A stretch of DNA of 64,000 bases from Gautieria morchelliformis (GCA_015179125.1 WHVA01000166.1:1-64000), one strand, 5' to 3'; positions 1 to 11,362 are shown, counted from the first letter of the stretch. Notes: generated by a model from the sequence alone, not told the origin. A program made the numbers and translations.

Positions 1-1330
1 ACGCGACTGTACAGCAAATTTGCTGGCAGGGTGTCGCGGGCGCAGGGTGCGTGTTTGGGCAGCGCGGGGTGCGCAACGTCAAGTCCGGGACACGGAGATG
101 CCCGTGGGAGCTGGCTGTTGCGCCCTGTTTGGCCGCGGCATGGATCGGAGCCTATCTCGAGCGTGCGATCATGACAGGGGCCGCCCCATTGGCTGCCGCA
201 TGATCCCACGGTGTGTCTCAGACCTCGGTGCCTGCATCGGGGCCCGCAGTATCGGCGCATGACCCGAAATGAAAGGACCGAGCGGGAGCTATGCAGCAGA
301 AGCCTGGAGGTATGTTCAACTTTTTTTTCTTTGAATGGATTCCTTCCCTCGTTCTCCAGGGAAAGAACTTGTCAAGGGTCCTCGACACCCTGCTGCCAAG
401 TCGCCGCCTTATTAAGCTTCACTCTCAATGCAGCTGTGCATGACCTGTTTCCACGTGCCCCCAAGGGTCCAGAGCCTCTACAATAATATGTTGATTTCTC
501 TAGACTTGCTTGATATCTTGGCCTGCTTGCCAAATATCCCTCGTCCTGCCTATCAAGCATCCTTACCAACATCAGGCTGGGCATCAGACCTAGGACTCAG
601 CAGCCAGGAGAGTTAGGCGTTAGGAGCCAGATGCTGTGTCCACAGCGCGTGGCATGAGTCAGACAATAGTACGATAAACCATTGTACCCCCATCTTCGAC
701 CGCCATTCAATTCTGTCTTGAATCGTTCTTCAGACGCATCTCCGAGCTGACCGAACCGTTTTTTCTCCTATACAACTGGTATTCAGATGTAGGGTATAGG
801 CGTAATAATATATTGTCAAGCTGATTTCTAGTTGCTTTGATATCTTGCCAAGGCTCCCTACCAACCGTAGTCTACAAATGATCAGACTGATGCCAGCCTG
901 GCTATTAGGCATCAGAAAACGGGCACGAAATTGGGCACGTACGTTGGTTCACTGTCACCGAGCTAGGACTCGGTACTCAGGAGCTAGCAGAGTTAGGACC
1001 TCAGATGCATGTGGTGTGCACACTGTCACAGGCCGTGGGCACATCAAGTTGTGGATATGTCAAACGATAAACTCCCAGCTCTCACTCAACGCGTTTTTCT
1101 CCTATACAACTTGGTATTGCGAAATGTAATCAGATGTTTCGAATCCATGTAAATGACGGTAAGTATTCCCACTTTTGAAATCCCACTTTATGCAAGTCTG
1201 TCTTTCCATGGGGAATCCTTTCCAGACTAAATCCAGCACTGTCCGTGTCCACAACCCCATTTGGTGAGTATATGTCGAGTGGGCGCAACATCAACAGAGA
1301 AGGCAATCCAAGTGACGTCACTCGACTTGG
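1..1330. other. Left flank of copy A, no gene recognised
   Basis: Only short overlapping frames without recognisable domains are present. Phrases such as those around 524-640 and 835-1000 recur in degenerate form, suggesting old internal duplication. The same sequence with indels occurs at 40648-42010 in copy B. I see no promoter or RNA gene here. Confidence 0.5.
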
Positions 1331-1538
1331 TGTCGAGATAATGGATTATGTGAGCATGCACAATGTGCCACACCGGTTAAGCCACCCCATTGTTTTATTG
1401 TTCTTTTGTTCCAATTTTATGTTGCTATTGTCCTTTTTAGTTAAATAGAGCAGCTACGTGACTGTATCTACATGCGTTTGCAACAGAGTTGGCAAACTTC
1501 TTCCTTATACTCGCGATCCGCTGCTTGCAATTGTAACA
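1331..1538 (+). repeat. 5' LTR of gag-only Copia
   Basis: The 208-bp repeat begins TGTCGAGATA and ends TTGTAACA, preceded by target-site copy CTTGG. Confidence 0.93.
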
Positions 1539-2289
1539 CAAACGCATAAGAACGAAGCCGCCCCGCCGTCTGTTGATCGTTATCACCATCGTTGTCGCAC
1601 CTTCATATCCATTGAAACCTGCCACTGGGGCCGAAGCCAGCTGTTTCCATTGTCGTGCCATCACTGTAGAAACAATAGGCGCTGTATACCAGCGCTTTTC
1701 AAGCCAACGCCGCTGAGACGCTCCTTTTTGCACTTGCCAGGCGCCCCTTAAATTTCAAAAGCTAAGGTACTGATCCTAGGCTTGGATTAGGACTTGTACC
1801 AAGGTACAAAAATTTCAATGTACACAAAATGAAATACAATTTATTTGCACACACAAGAAGTGAAAGTAAGCGGCCGTTTACCTACTAGTATTAACCTCGT
1901 CGTCTACCGCATCAACAAACGCTGTAAGTGAATGAAAATAAAAATAAATAAAAATAAATCTTGTCGATGATCCCTCATTCGCTCCCACGTCGAACTCGGC
2001 CCACGACGCATTTGCTACCGATGCAATCACGTGGGGGCGAGTGCGGCTCCGGAGGGCGAGCGCGGGAGTCCGAGTCCAGGTCCGGAGGGTGAGCTCGGGA
2101 AGAGCGAGGGAGTGTGAGGGGGAGTGCGGCATTGCGAGTCCGGGAGTCCGGGGAGTGGGAGTGGGAGTACAATGCGAGTGCAACGGGAGTTTGACAGCGT
2201 GTGGGCATGCGAGTGAGCATGCTTTGTTACGCGATCGACGCGAGGCGTATGAAATGCAAATATACGCAGTGCACCCTTGGCCTCCCCAG

Positions 2290-3180
2290 CTAGTCTTCAT
2301 CATCCACGGGGTCAACGAACACTGTGCGAGCAAAGTCGCCACTTCGGTCGATAATCCCCCACTCGTTCCCGCGTTGAACTCGGCCGACCACGCACTCCAC
2401 TGTACGGAGATCAATTGCTATCGGCGTGGTGGTATTTGAATATGTCGTAACCTCGCACGTAGCGTCCCGTCCTCCAGTCGAACAAGGAATCACGACCGCG
2501 AGTAAGAAGCGGGTAGGTTCCGCGAGGTTGAGCGTGCGTGACGCCGGGAGTTCAAGGTCGAGAATACAGTCCAGCTGTCCGTAAAAAATCTGACGGCGTT
2601 GTGGCGGTTGATCGTGGCCACGATGGTTATTGGCAACCATGAGTGTGTACTGATTATTGAGAAACTAAATTAGTCTCAAGTAACCTCAAAGAATGAATAG
2701 ATGAGACGCACCCGGATAAATGAGGAGTCACGAATTGATAGCGCTTGAGCAAGACTTACTGCACAACGTGCTCGTATTTTATCTCCACCGTTTGCAATGC
2801 GGACCTTCCCCCATCGTGTCATAGTGAGGGGAATCAGGTTCCTGATCTCTGCGGCATCCCGATCGTAGATCCGAGCAAAGTATAAAGATATGCGCCGTCG
2901 CAGATCCTGATCTGGTTGGAAGTTTTGCTTACGAGGGGAACGCAGTATAGTGCTTGGGACTTTTGTACCATGGAAATAATTAGCTGACAATAGACAAGTT
3001 GAACCAGTGTTTACTCACAAGCTTCGTATTGCTTCTCAGTGGCTGTAAGTAGTGCAGCTTGCACCCGCTTCCGGTGACGTTCACGTTGAACTCGTCCCAG
3101 CGCCTTGGTGCAAGAGGGCACACAGAGGCACGGTTCCTTGCCCGCGATGGAGGATGGTCCTGGTGTGGGATTAGAACGAG
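2290..3180 (-). CDS. Three-exon hypothetical protein, antisense to the Copia element
   Basis: Exons are readable as 3180(approx.)-3019, 2983-2712 and 2649-2290. Introns 3018-2984 (35 bp) and 2711-2650 (62 bp) have GT and AG ends, and the frame is kept across both junctions. The N-terminal exon has a Cys-x-Cys-xxx-Cys cluster followed by a basic stretch. The last exon contains a conserved-looking block ending in a WGIIDRSG-like motif. By eye this plan (Cys cluster, then a C-terminal block) resembles shortened proteins of Tnp2-type transposons, but no transposase core is present. The start codon is not settled. An A/T-rich region with AATAAA-like sequence on this strand lies near 1840. Function unknown. 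The antisense orientation would let introns survive passage of the Copia element through RNA. Confidence 0.5.
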
Positions 3181-3305
3181 AACGCACTTCTGGAATTAGA
3201 ACGCACTTACCTCTTACAGAATTTTCGAGCCCCGGAGTGAGTCAACCAGTTGTCCTGCATGCGGGACTAGAAAAAATTGCTAATGTCATTTCGACTTCCG
3301 CAGAG

Positions 3306-3313
3306 TTATATAA
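3306..3313 (+). promoter_or_regulatory. TATA-like box of the embedded plus-strand gene
   Basis: TATATAAG lies about 100 bp upstream of the first ATG (3408) of the plus-strand gene and inside the intergenic space of the divergent pair. It is a sequence match only. Confidence 0.35.
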
Positions 3314-3407
3314 GCACGTTCTTTCGCACTCTCATCTTCATCACCAAACCAACCTCTCACCTTCATCACCTTCCTCGCTCCCCATACCTACATCTGGTGA
3401 AAAACAA

Positions 3408-4230
3408 ATGTCATCCAGCTCATGCTCGTATTCCTCAGAACAGGTCGAGAGTGCGTATGCCAATCTCTTCGCGCCCCCACCTAATTTCCCTTTGTAGACC
3501 TTATGAAGGCGCTAGCCTCCAAAGGCCTTGGGCCTGATGATATTATCAAATCATTATCTAACGGTTAGCCCTTTCAATGTGCATATATTATTTATATATT
3601 ATTTATAATTGGTCCTTCAGGCTCTGGGACCTCACCTCGGGCTAGTGCGAAAGCTGGACTCTCATCACCACCAGACGACAGCACCTTTACCGACCGCTCA
3701 TTTTCGGAGCTTATCCCCTCTCTCCGTCAAAGCTCCTCTTCCAATCCCCATTTCAAGCCGATCCGTGTGCCTCCTCCCCACATAACTATACAGAAGGTGC
3801 CGAAGGTAAACCTTTCATATTAATGAGATCTCCTTTCTGACATTTTTTCAGGCCTCATCTTCCACCGCTCTCTGTGCGCCCGCTGTAAGGAAGTCCAAGC
3901 GGCAGGACATACCGGCCCCAGGTTATCCATGTGCCGCATCCTCTTGTATGTTTGCTCACCTTCGTTCTCCTCTGCACAGCCCGATACCGCGACTAAGTCA
4001 GCCGTCTCATCGTATTCCCATACCTCTTTCGTGCAGCCAAGCTCGTCACTCATGCTTTATGCTTTCCACAGTGGTTCACTCTCACAGCCTCTCCCTGCCG
4101 TATCCACTCCCTGTTGCCCCTTCATCGCATTTCGATATCTTTCATCGCTCTCGATTGCTGACACATTCTCGTTTTCTGCCACACGCGACTTGCTTTCGAT
4201 ATATTCCCTGCACGTACCACTTACCTAGAT
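3408..4230 (+). CDS. Possible spliced plus-strand gene inside the Copia element
   Basis: Serine-rich coding-like segments are separated by two good GT-AG introns. Intron 3564-3620 ends CTTCAG. Intron 3806-3851 has a CTGAC branch-like site before TTTTTTCAG. The exon between them (3621-3805) is open and encodes a Ser/Pro-rich segment. Continuity with the ATG at 3408 and the 3' end near 4200 is uncertain, and no domain is recognised. Introns on the sense strand of a retroelement are odd, because they would normally be spliced from its RNA. This favours entry of the segment at the DNA level after, or independent of, retrotransposition. Confidence 0.3.
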
Positions 4231-4820
4231 GCCAAGCTCGCTCTCCCCATCTCAATTCCCTACTCGCTTCGATTCCCAGCACGTTCAACGATGCGCTCGA
4301 CTCTGCACGCTACTATGGGTCCTCATGATGTCTCGATGGTCTAGCTCTGTTTTTTGCTCTTTATTCCGTACATGTTCGCTCCTACGGTTTGCTATGTGAT
4401 CGCCTGCCATGTATTTACAACCTGAAATCAAGTTCATTTGTGGCTATATAGAAGTCCCAAAAGCACTTGGATACCGCGCAAAAACCGCTGCCGGCAAGCC
4501 ACAAATTGCGCTAAAATGTTCATGATCACTACTGAATTTCAGGCCGTGCCGATCGGGGGAAAAAAACTTAAGGTAGCCGGTTCCAGGCTCCTTTTGAACT
4601 TTTTAGCAGTCCCTTATGGACTGATTCTCCAGGCGCCAATTGTACTGATTTTCAGGGGGCGCTCTTCCTGCAGTGCCATCGAAATCCGTTCTCGTCATAA
4701 CCCGCCACTGGGGCCGAAGCCAGTAGACATTTGTTGTCGCGCCGCCATCTTATCGAACCGCATACGTTTTCATATCGCCACACCTTTTTGGATCACCCCA
4801 CTGTCATTTGTTGCGCCGCC

Positions 4821-5636
4821 ATGCCAGAAAACGTACGTTTTGCGAAGCTCAACGAGAGCAACTATGCCGAATGGTCACTATACATGCGCGCTATACTTGT
4901 AAAGAAGGGTTTATGGGGAGTAGTTGATGGAACGGAAAACAGGCCTACTGGTTCAGCAAATTCCAAGACTATTCGTGCTTATGAAAGACGCCAGTCTGAA
5001 GCCCATGCCGAGATCGTTCTCCACCTCAAACCCTCTCAACTCCCACATGCCCACAATGAAGACTCGAGAGAACTCTGGAACGAACTTCAGCGAATGCACC
5101 GTGCACAAGGTTTTGCCACTCGCATGACGCTACGTCGGAAATTTAATACCATGACAAAACGTGCCGACCAGTCGATGAGCAGCTGGATTGCAAATGTTCA
5201 GCAAGCCGCCTTTCGCCTGAAAGAAGTTGGCTACATTGCCACTGATGAAGACAAGATTCTCGTTCTTACTCAAGGTCTCCCACGCTCCTACGATTCATTC
5301 ATTATCTCCCTCGACGCTTCTATTGCCGCTATTACCAACGAAGACGAATTTAAACCCGAACCAGCCATTTCGCTCGAAATTGTGAAAGCTCGCCTCATCA
5401 ATGAGGAAGCTCGTCAACTTGCCGCTAAACCGATTTTACCTGTTCGCAAAAATGATAAACCTGATTCCGAGGAAGCCATGTCAGTCGAGCCCAAGCCTCG
5501 TACTCCACTTTCGGGCATTACCTGTTTCAAGTGTGGTAAAAAAGGTCATTACCAGTTGAATTGCCCAGACAATGCCGTTGAAGACACTGCGCAAGTCGTC
5601 ATTGAAGATTCCTCCGACGAAGATGCAGCCTTTTGA
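4821..5636 (+). CDS. Copia-type Gag protein
   Basis: The ORF encodes 271 residues starting at an ATG with good context (GCCGCC upstream). The N-terminal part has the Copia gag head (a KLNESNYAEWSLYMRAIL-like segment, the UBN2/DUF4219 type), followed by a UBN2-like middle. A CCHC zinc knuckle (C-x2-C-x4-H-x4-C) lies near residues 235-248, at about 5523-5564, and is followed by an acidic tail. It should package RNA of the element. The reading frame looks whole. No pol follows before the 3' LTR, so the element depends on enzymes supplied in trans. Confidence 0.88.
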   Translation: MPENVRFAKLNESNYAEWSLYMRAILVKKGLWGVVDGTENRPTGSANSKTIRAYERRQSEAHAEIVLHLKPSQLPHAHNEDSRELWNELQRMHRAQGFATRMTLRRKFNTMTKRADQSMSSWIANVQQAAFRLKEVGYIATDEDKILVLTQGLPRSYDSFIISLDASIAAITNEDEFKPEPAISLEIVKARLINEEARQLAAKPILPVRKNDKPDSEEAMSVEPKPRTPLSGITCFKCGKKGHYQLNCPDNAVEDTAQVVIEDSSDEDAAF

Positions 5637-5678
5637 TTGAGGGAGTGCGTTTCGCACCTTGTTTTGCTCAAGGGAGTG

Positions 5679-5886
5679 TGTCGAGATAATGGATTATGTG
5701 AGCATGCACAATGTGCCACACCGGTTAAGCCACCCCATTGTTTTATTGTTCTTTTGTTCCAATTTTATGTTGCTATTGTCCTTTTTAGTTAAATAGAGCA
5801 GCTACGTGACTGTATCTACATGCGTTTGCAACAGAGTTGGCAAACTTCTTCCTTATACTCGCGATCCGCTGCTTGCAATTCTAACA
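5679..5886 (+). repeat. 3' LTR of gag-only Copia
   Basis: Second 208-bp repeat, preceded by a purine-rich tract (AGGGAG) and followed by target-site copy CTTGG at 5887-5891. Confidence 0.93.
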
Positions 5887-5891
5887 CTTGG

Positions 5892-7341
5892 GAGTCCATA
5901 CATAGTCGGTTGTTACGAGTCGCCTAGATCCCGATGCCATCTCCAGGTTCTGAATGATCATCCATGATCATCCATGGATCCAGCCAGGCCTCGTCCCCGG
6001 GGAAATCGTGGGAAAGCCCCAGGCACCAGGCACACGTGAGACTGGATGACTTATGGTCCATCCATGCAGTGCCTCGTTTTCGAGTCTCTCTCCAAAGTCT
6101 GCTCCCCGGTCAATCATATCATTTTATCCTTGCTCTTATAGCTCTTACGCTGGACGTTTTGGCTCGATCCGTCGAATGATTCATACAGGTTTTCCTTTGT
6201 TGTTTTTGCCCTGGACTATAAGTCTGAATAAATTTCCCCCGTGCACGGTAGGATCCCTTCATTCCCTCCTGTATTTGTTGTCCTTCTTCACACTTATTCA
6301 ATGACATTCGCTCAGATGCGTGTGCATGGTTCGAGCGCCCCGTTTCTATTAGAATTAGAAACTTTCTAATTCTGAGGCACTCACTGCATGCAGGAACAAG
6401 GGTATTTAGCCCGCGGATTCACTATATCTTACGCCTCGACAAATTTAAAAGAAGAAAAAAAATTAAGAACAATGTTTTGACTAGGTTTTTCTTTGTTGTT
6501 TTTGCCCTGAACTGTAAGTCTGAATAATTTCCCCCGTGCACAGTAGGATCCCTTCAATCCCTCCTGTCTTTGTTGTCCTTCTTTACACTTATTCAATGAC
6601 ATTCACTCAGATGCGTGTGCAGACGCCTCCACGAATTTAAAAGAAAAAAAAAAGTTTTTTTTTGACTCGCGCCTTTGCGCGATCACTGCCTTTGCGCGTC
6701 ATGTGGTTCCCCGCACGCGAATTCATTATGTAATTGTCCCAAATAGGAAGGTAGTACCATACCTTTATGGGCGTACTTTCCTAGTTCGGTTCACCTTCCC
6801 CTCTGCTCAGCTCACCTTCCTGTCTGCTCAGCGCGCCTTCCTCTATGCTCAGCTCACCATCCTCTCTGCTCAGCTCACCATCCTCTCTTTCGCTTGTATA
6901 TCGTCGCCACGCTCAAAATGCAAAATTGAAAAATTGTGCTTGCCTATCGTGCGCTTTGCCTGTGGCCCTATTGCGTTCTCTCCTCACCCCTTGCTTTGCA
7001 AGCAGTGCAAGGGCTCCCCAACTTGAAATCATGGGAAAGCTGCAGCCAGCAGGCACCAGGCATCCTTATCTTATTGATACTTTCCGAGACATACTCCTCC
7101 TTCCCCGGCGTATTCCCAGAGCAAGGGGTCTGCGGTATCGGCCCCTTACTCTAGTCAAATTCCTCCTCGTCTTTATTGAGACCGCGTCATTTTTCCATCC
7201 GTTTGCCTCCGTTTGCCGCTTATTCTCCTGATGTTTTATCTTGTCCTAGGGATGCTTTACCCCTACGCTCTCTTCCCATGAAGTTACGCTCAAATTTCAC
7301 TCGCCTAACACAGCGTTTGTACGGTGCGCAGCCCGTTGCGC
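5892..7341. other. Gene-poor flank upstream of F-box gene, copy A
   Basis: No gene is recognised. A segment of about 139 bp occurs twice as an imperfect direct repeat (6187-6325 and 6483-6621), and the same pair is present in copy B (42244-42382 and 42533-42670). Pyrimidine-rich repeats based on GCTCAGCTCACC run through about 6800-6890. The small frames here have no recognised domain. Confidence 0.5.
6187..6621. repeat. Pair of 139-bp direct repeats
   Basis: The two arms, 6187-6325 and 6483-6621, are similar through most of their length and separated by 157 bp. The arrangement is conserved in copy B, so it predates the duplication. Confidence 0.7.
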
Positions 7342-7351
7342 GCTGCAGGCT

Positions 7352-7574
7352 TATATAGGAGTCCCCCGACACGTCCGCATCCTATTTAGCGACCTCCTCG
7401 CACACGCAACGTACGCCTTTTGACTCTCCTTCCGCACGCGCACTGACTTTGCACAGTCTGTCGCTCTATTCGTAGGGATTTAGGACTACGGAGAGTCATC
7501 CACTGTGAGTGTGAGTACATACTGATACAAATCCAATCAAGATGTCTAAGGCACGTTACATCTCAGATAATTGA
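7352..7574 (+). promoter_or_regulatory. Candidate promoter and uORF of F-box gene A
   Basis: TATATAGG at 7352-7359 lies about 320 bp before the chosen start codon. A 10-codon upstream ORF (7542-7574) precedes the main ORF and is present in copy B at 43562-43594. A role in translation control is only a possibility. Confidence 0.35.
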
Positions 7575-7672
7575 GCTCCCGGATCCGAGCCATTAGCTTC
7601 GCCGTTCAGCGTCAAGCCAACGTTTCCTATTCCGAGGTCAACGCCACCACCACTGCAATCCTGCAAAAAACC

Positions 7673-9144
7673 ATGGATATTCTAGCCCTAGAACTCATCG
7701 ATGAAATTATCGGTCATGTTGACGAGAAGGACGGTCTTAGGCGCTTTGACCTGCGCACCTGCTCGCTGGTTTGCCGTTTTTGGGTTCCCTCAAGCCAACG
7801 TCGCCTTTTTCACCGCATAAAGTTTAAGTATCCATTATGGCAGTATCGCGAGCTCCATGCAGAAATCCGGCGACTGGATCAGCTTCTACTCAACTCGCCC
7901 CATATTGCCAATTACATCCGAGTGCTGAAGCTACCTGACATGACATACGTTTCACGCTTTACAGACGTGCGAGGGCTAGATGAACCACTCTCCCCATTAT
8001 TGCCCAAACTCACCCAGGTGCAGAAAATCGAAATTCATGGCCTGGCTTGGAATGACCTCAGGCTGGAAAGAGATTTACGACAATCGCTTTGCAAGGTACT
8101 CGAGCTGCCCTCGGTGTCGTTTGTATGCATCTACGGCGCTCAATTTAATGGCATGGACGACTTCATGAACTTTATAAGTCATGCCAGAAGCCTAACATGC
8201 CTCCTCCTATATCCTGACGCCACGTGGATGTCTCAGAATCCCGTGGCGCTGGACGACACCCAAGCGGACGACAATAAACACACCGAGCGGTGTTGCATTT
8301 CTCGCCTGGATATGAGGTTCAGGCGCAACAATCCCGGATCTGTTAGCTGGCTCCTTGGACCTCGATCACATTTGGACGTATCGCACATCCATACATTGCA
8401 CATATACCTCCCTGATGAGGCTAAAGATGACAGTTTCAACCGGCTACTTTGCACCATCGGCAGCTCACTCAAGCATCTCTTTATTTCCCTGCCATGTCTG
8501 TGTGAGTGACCACCCGTTTGATTGAACTGAAAACCTTTGCCTGACTCGAGAACAAAAGCCTCGGTCCCCATCGATCTGGCGTTCAATGTGAACATTGAAA
8601 TCTTAAGCCTGGTGAGCATGGATATGCAAAGTGGCCGCCTATACGCCTTAGGGAAGGTCCTGTCTACCATTAGTGCATCCAACCATATACATCATATGGA
8701 ATTGCGTATGGATAGATTTTGTGGCAGCACTCTGCGGGTGGATTTGGCGGCTTTGGACGAAGTGTACAGCGTCCTTGCGGGACCTCTTCTCCAGTTTCTG
8801 CGGGTGCTACACATCAATATCATGAGTGTCGATGGCTACAATTGTGAGCGGGCAGTTGAGGTGAGTAGGGAAATGGTTGCCGCACATCCGTTATTAGCAA
8901 CACGAGGGGCTAGGGTGTCCCACTGTTGCCTAATATATTACCAGTGTTTATTTTGTTCGGATGGCTTCTGTAATTAAGCTGATTGTCTAAGGATATGGAT
9001 ATAATTGGCACTTACATGAACATTTCGATGAGTGGACTCCTGTCAGGGGACCACCTGTTCTCCCTTTTATTTCCCTTGCTCATATCTCTTGTGTTGCATC
9101 CTTCCCTTATTCTTTTCTGCATCGCTGCTGGTTGTGTGGCTTGA
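7673..9144 (+). CDS. F-box protein with LTR-derived C-terminus, copy A
   Basis: The gene encodes an F-box domain protein, expected to link substrates to an SCF ubiquitin ligase. The start at 7673 has strong context (AAAACCATGG), and the F-box follows at once (residues about 1-45: LELIDEIIGHVDEKD, then SLVCRFWVPSSQRRLF). Exons are 7673-8501, 8559-8860 and 8992-9144; both introns are GT-AG with correct phase (57 and 131 bp). After the F-box come leucine-rich stretches with no named domain. The third exon runs into the LTR at 9041, which supplies about 34 codons, mostly hydrophobic, and the stop. The original end (a few codons and TAG) lies stranded at 17688-17712. The product is 427 aa. Whether it is expressed is unknown. 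Confidence 0.8.
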
Positions 9145-9273
9145 TTATGTCATTGGGTAGCAGCAATATAGTTCATCGCTGAGGTAAGGAGATCCTCACT
9201 CTGTTCTCTTCGGATCTCCTCTACCTCGGGTGCCGCTCTAGGGAGTAGAGCACCAGGTAGAGTCGCCCTTACA
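9041..9273 (+). repeat. 5' LTR of the LARD-like element, copy A
   Basis: This copy is about 60 bp shorter than the 3' LTR. The missing part is bounded in the longer copies by direct repeats of a CTCTTCGGATCTCC-type phrase, so the loss probably came from slippage or recombination between them. Confidence 0.88.
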
Positions 9274-10985
9274 GTCTAACAGAGTCACCCCCTGAAGACC
9301 GACGGTTGGGACTGGGTGTACCGAACGTGATGAGTTTCCATGTTGCGTATGTCACTTCCGTGACATCCCTCTTCCTTCTTGAAGACCGGCAGCCTGGCTG
9401 GAGATTGCGCAGACCGAACGTGGAAGGATCCCACATTGCGTTAGCAGCTGCCACTGGTGTCTTTCTTCAAGGACTTTTCCTTGTGTTCCCGCGAGAGAGT
9501 GTACCGTTCCAGACGGCACTATAAACCGCTGCGCAATGCCAGTAGGGTGCACTGCCCTCTGAAGGCCAAGGCGGCACCATAAACCACCAACCCCCAACTT
9601 CTTTATTATGACTTATCTACAATCTGAGTCCCTGGTGTCCACTACACACCACACACCCCTTTACGAAACCATCCTCCATTTTCGCCTCCATCATACCTTG
9701 ACCTCATGCCTCTATGACCGACCACCCTTGTGTCCCCTCTATCTGACCCCCCATCCAACGACACGACGCCTCCTCCCGTTTCCCATCGTGCTTCTTTAAA
9801 TTAATTCTGTTTAAGGGAGGATCAATGAGGCAGGGCCAGTAAAGGGCAAGCACACAAGTGGTCAGGTGCACGGTGAAATATCCCCAGCACGCACCCAACT
9901 TCGCCGCTGTGTGCCCACGTACTCCCCTCCTTTCGTGCACCCACCTTGCCACATCTCGAGCAAAGTGCTGGGCACCCCCTAGGCCATGAAAACACACCGC
10001 GCGGTCATGTCAACTCTGTGCATCCTCGCATCCCAGAAGCATCATGAGCTTGTCACAGAGGTTTCGAAGGAAGGGCCAGAGGACTCCAGACTGTGTGCAT
10101 GGGGGACAGCGTCGGCGTCAGCATCATCACACGCATGCGTACCATGCGTGCCATGCAGACGGGTTGCGTATCCAGACCGTGAGTTGAATGTCTAGCGCGC
10201 TCGATGGCGATGCAACGCGTGCACAGTAAAGGCCCGTGGCACGCATTGGCGGACGCAAGGCCCTTCAGTCACCGAGTGCTCCGCTTTCCCCCTCTTGTGG
10301 CCTCTCCGTGGTCGTCGCCCCTCCATGCAGTGCCACGATGCCCCACCACACCTCAACGTCGTACAGCCCCGATGCCATGCGTACACGTGCCAAGTGCTTC
10401 AGGAGCTCCACAGACCGGCCGGAATTGAGGTCGACATGTGCGTGGCATGGCGCGTGATGCGCCCTTCGTCGCACCCGTCTTGTACGGATTTCCGACAAGC
10501 ATCAAGTCCCTTCGAGGCGACGCAGGCTGCACACATCGTGCACTAATCGCCGACCCCGCCACCGTCCATTCCGTCTCTTACTTTGCGCTCCCGGTACAGA
10601 GACCCGCGAGGCAAGCCCACGTGACACCATTCAGCGCACCAAGAGTCCGGCCAACAAGGACCTCGGCGTGGTGCACGGCACTGCGGTAGGGGTGGAGTTA
10701 GGACCAGATGAGCGGAAGGAAGGTCAGGGTGTATGAGGTGAGAACGCACCCAGGAAAGCGCAGGTACCGTGCGACCCATCACAATCCGCCGCGTCTCCAT
10801 GTGTCTCCCTTGCGCTCCCATTTGACCTCTCCTCCACCACTCATCCATGATGCACGACCACGACGAGCCACCGCAGTCCATGGTAGTGCGACGCCGACCC
10901 CTATGGACCCACGGGACACCGTGAGCACCCCGGAACATGTCCGTCGCGCAGCACCGCACCGACCTGCCCCACCTAGGGTTACTAC
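9274..10985. other. LARD interior, no recognised gene
   Basis: The first 660 bp align with copy B at 50622-51284. The remainder is GC-rich with overlapping short frames on all strands and no conserved domain. I see no coding evidence. Confidence 0.55.
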
Positions 10986-11357
10986 TGTTAGCAACTTGGG
11001 GTTATGGCAGGGAAGGTTCGGTAGAGCTCTTAGAAAGCTAGAATCAAATTCACTCTCTCAGTGAATTTATTGTCACTGTTATATTAATACAATGTCTCAG
11101 AAAGCATATACATGCACCCGGCCCTTTAGCGCCCAAGAGCTCGCGCGTTGAAGTCATTTCAAACTCCGCTGGGTGCAGCCGCTTGTGAAAATAGAGATAA
11201 CAAAATGAAGTGGAGAGGTAGGGAGTGACTGGAAAGTTTCGAAAATAATCAGAGAAGTGAGTGCATGGTACAAGAACAATGTGAGAAGAGATTGAAACAC
11301 CACACAATCGAATATATTATGCTTGATTTTGGTGCAGGAGCATAAATGCACCCAACA
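10986..11357 (-). repeat. Solo LTR, Copia family of 45261-50518
   Basis: The 372-bp LTR is in minus orientation. Read on the minus strand it starts TGTTGGGTGCATTTATG and ends GCTAACA. TSD ACTAC lies at 10981-10985 and 11358-11362. It belongs to the shorter subfamily shared with 58009-58487. Confidence 0.9.
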
Positions 11358-11362
11358 ACTAC

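Larger units (their letters stand above)
1639..4722. other. Foreign 3-kb segment inside the Copia element
   Basis: The segment between the 5' LTR and gag carries a divergent pair of spliced-looking genes, one on each strand, around a shared upstream region at about 3110-3400. A 19-bp phrase ending CCGAAGCCAG occurs at both edges (about 1622-1640 and 4702-4720), with weaker similarity beyond it, so the segment may have entered with a flanking duplication. I do not recognise terminal inverted repeats. It could be a captured host fragment or a short DNA transposon that landed in the Copia element. Confidence 0.5.
1331..5886 (+). mobile_element. Gag-only (TR-GAG-like) Copia element
   Basis: Two 208-bp direct repeats (1331-1538 and 5679-5886) start with TG and end with CA, and I could see only one difference between them. 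They are flanked by the 5-bp duplication CTTGG (1326-1330 and 5887-5891). A purine-rich tract precedes the 3' LTR. The only retroelement gene is a Copia-type gag at 4821-5636; no protease, integrase or RT is present, so mobility would need another element's enzymes. Copy B (around 42008) lacks the element. About 3 kb of unrelated, intron-bearing sequence sits between the 5' LTR and gag. Near-identical LTRs imply a young insertion. Confidence 0.92.

Noticed and set aside
1793-1870. Terminal inverted repeat of a DNA transposon within the Copia cargo
   Set aside because: A local ACCAAGGTACAAA-type phrase is present, but no matching inverse was found near 4680.
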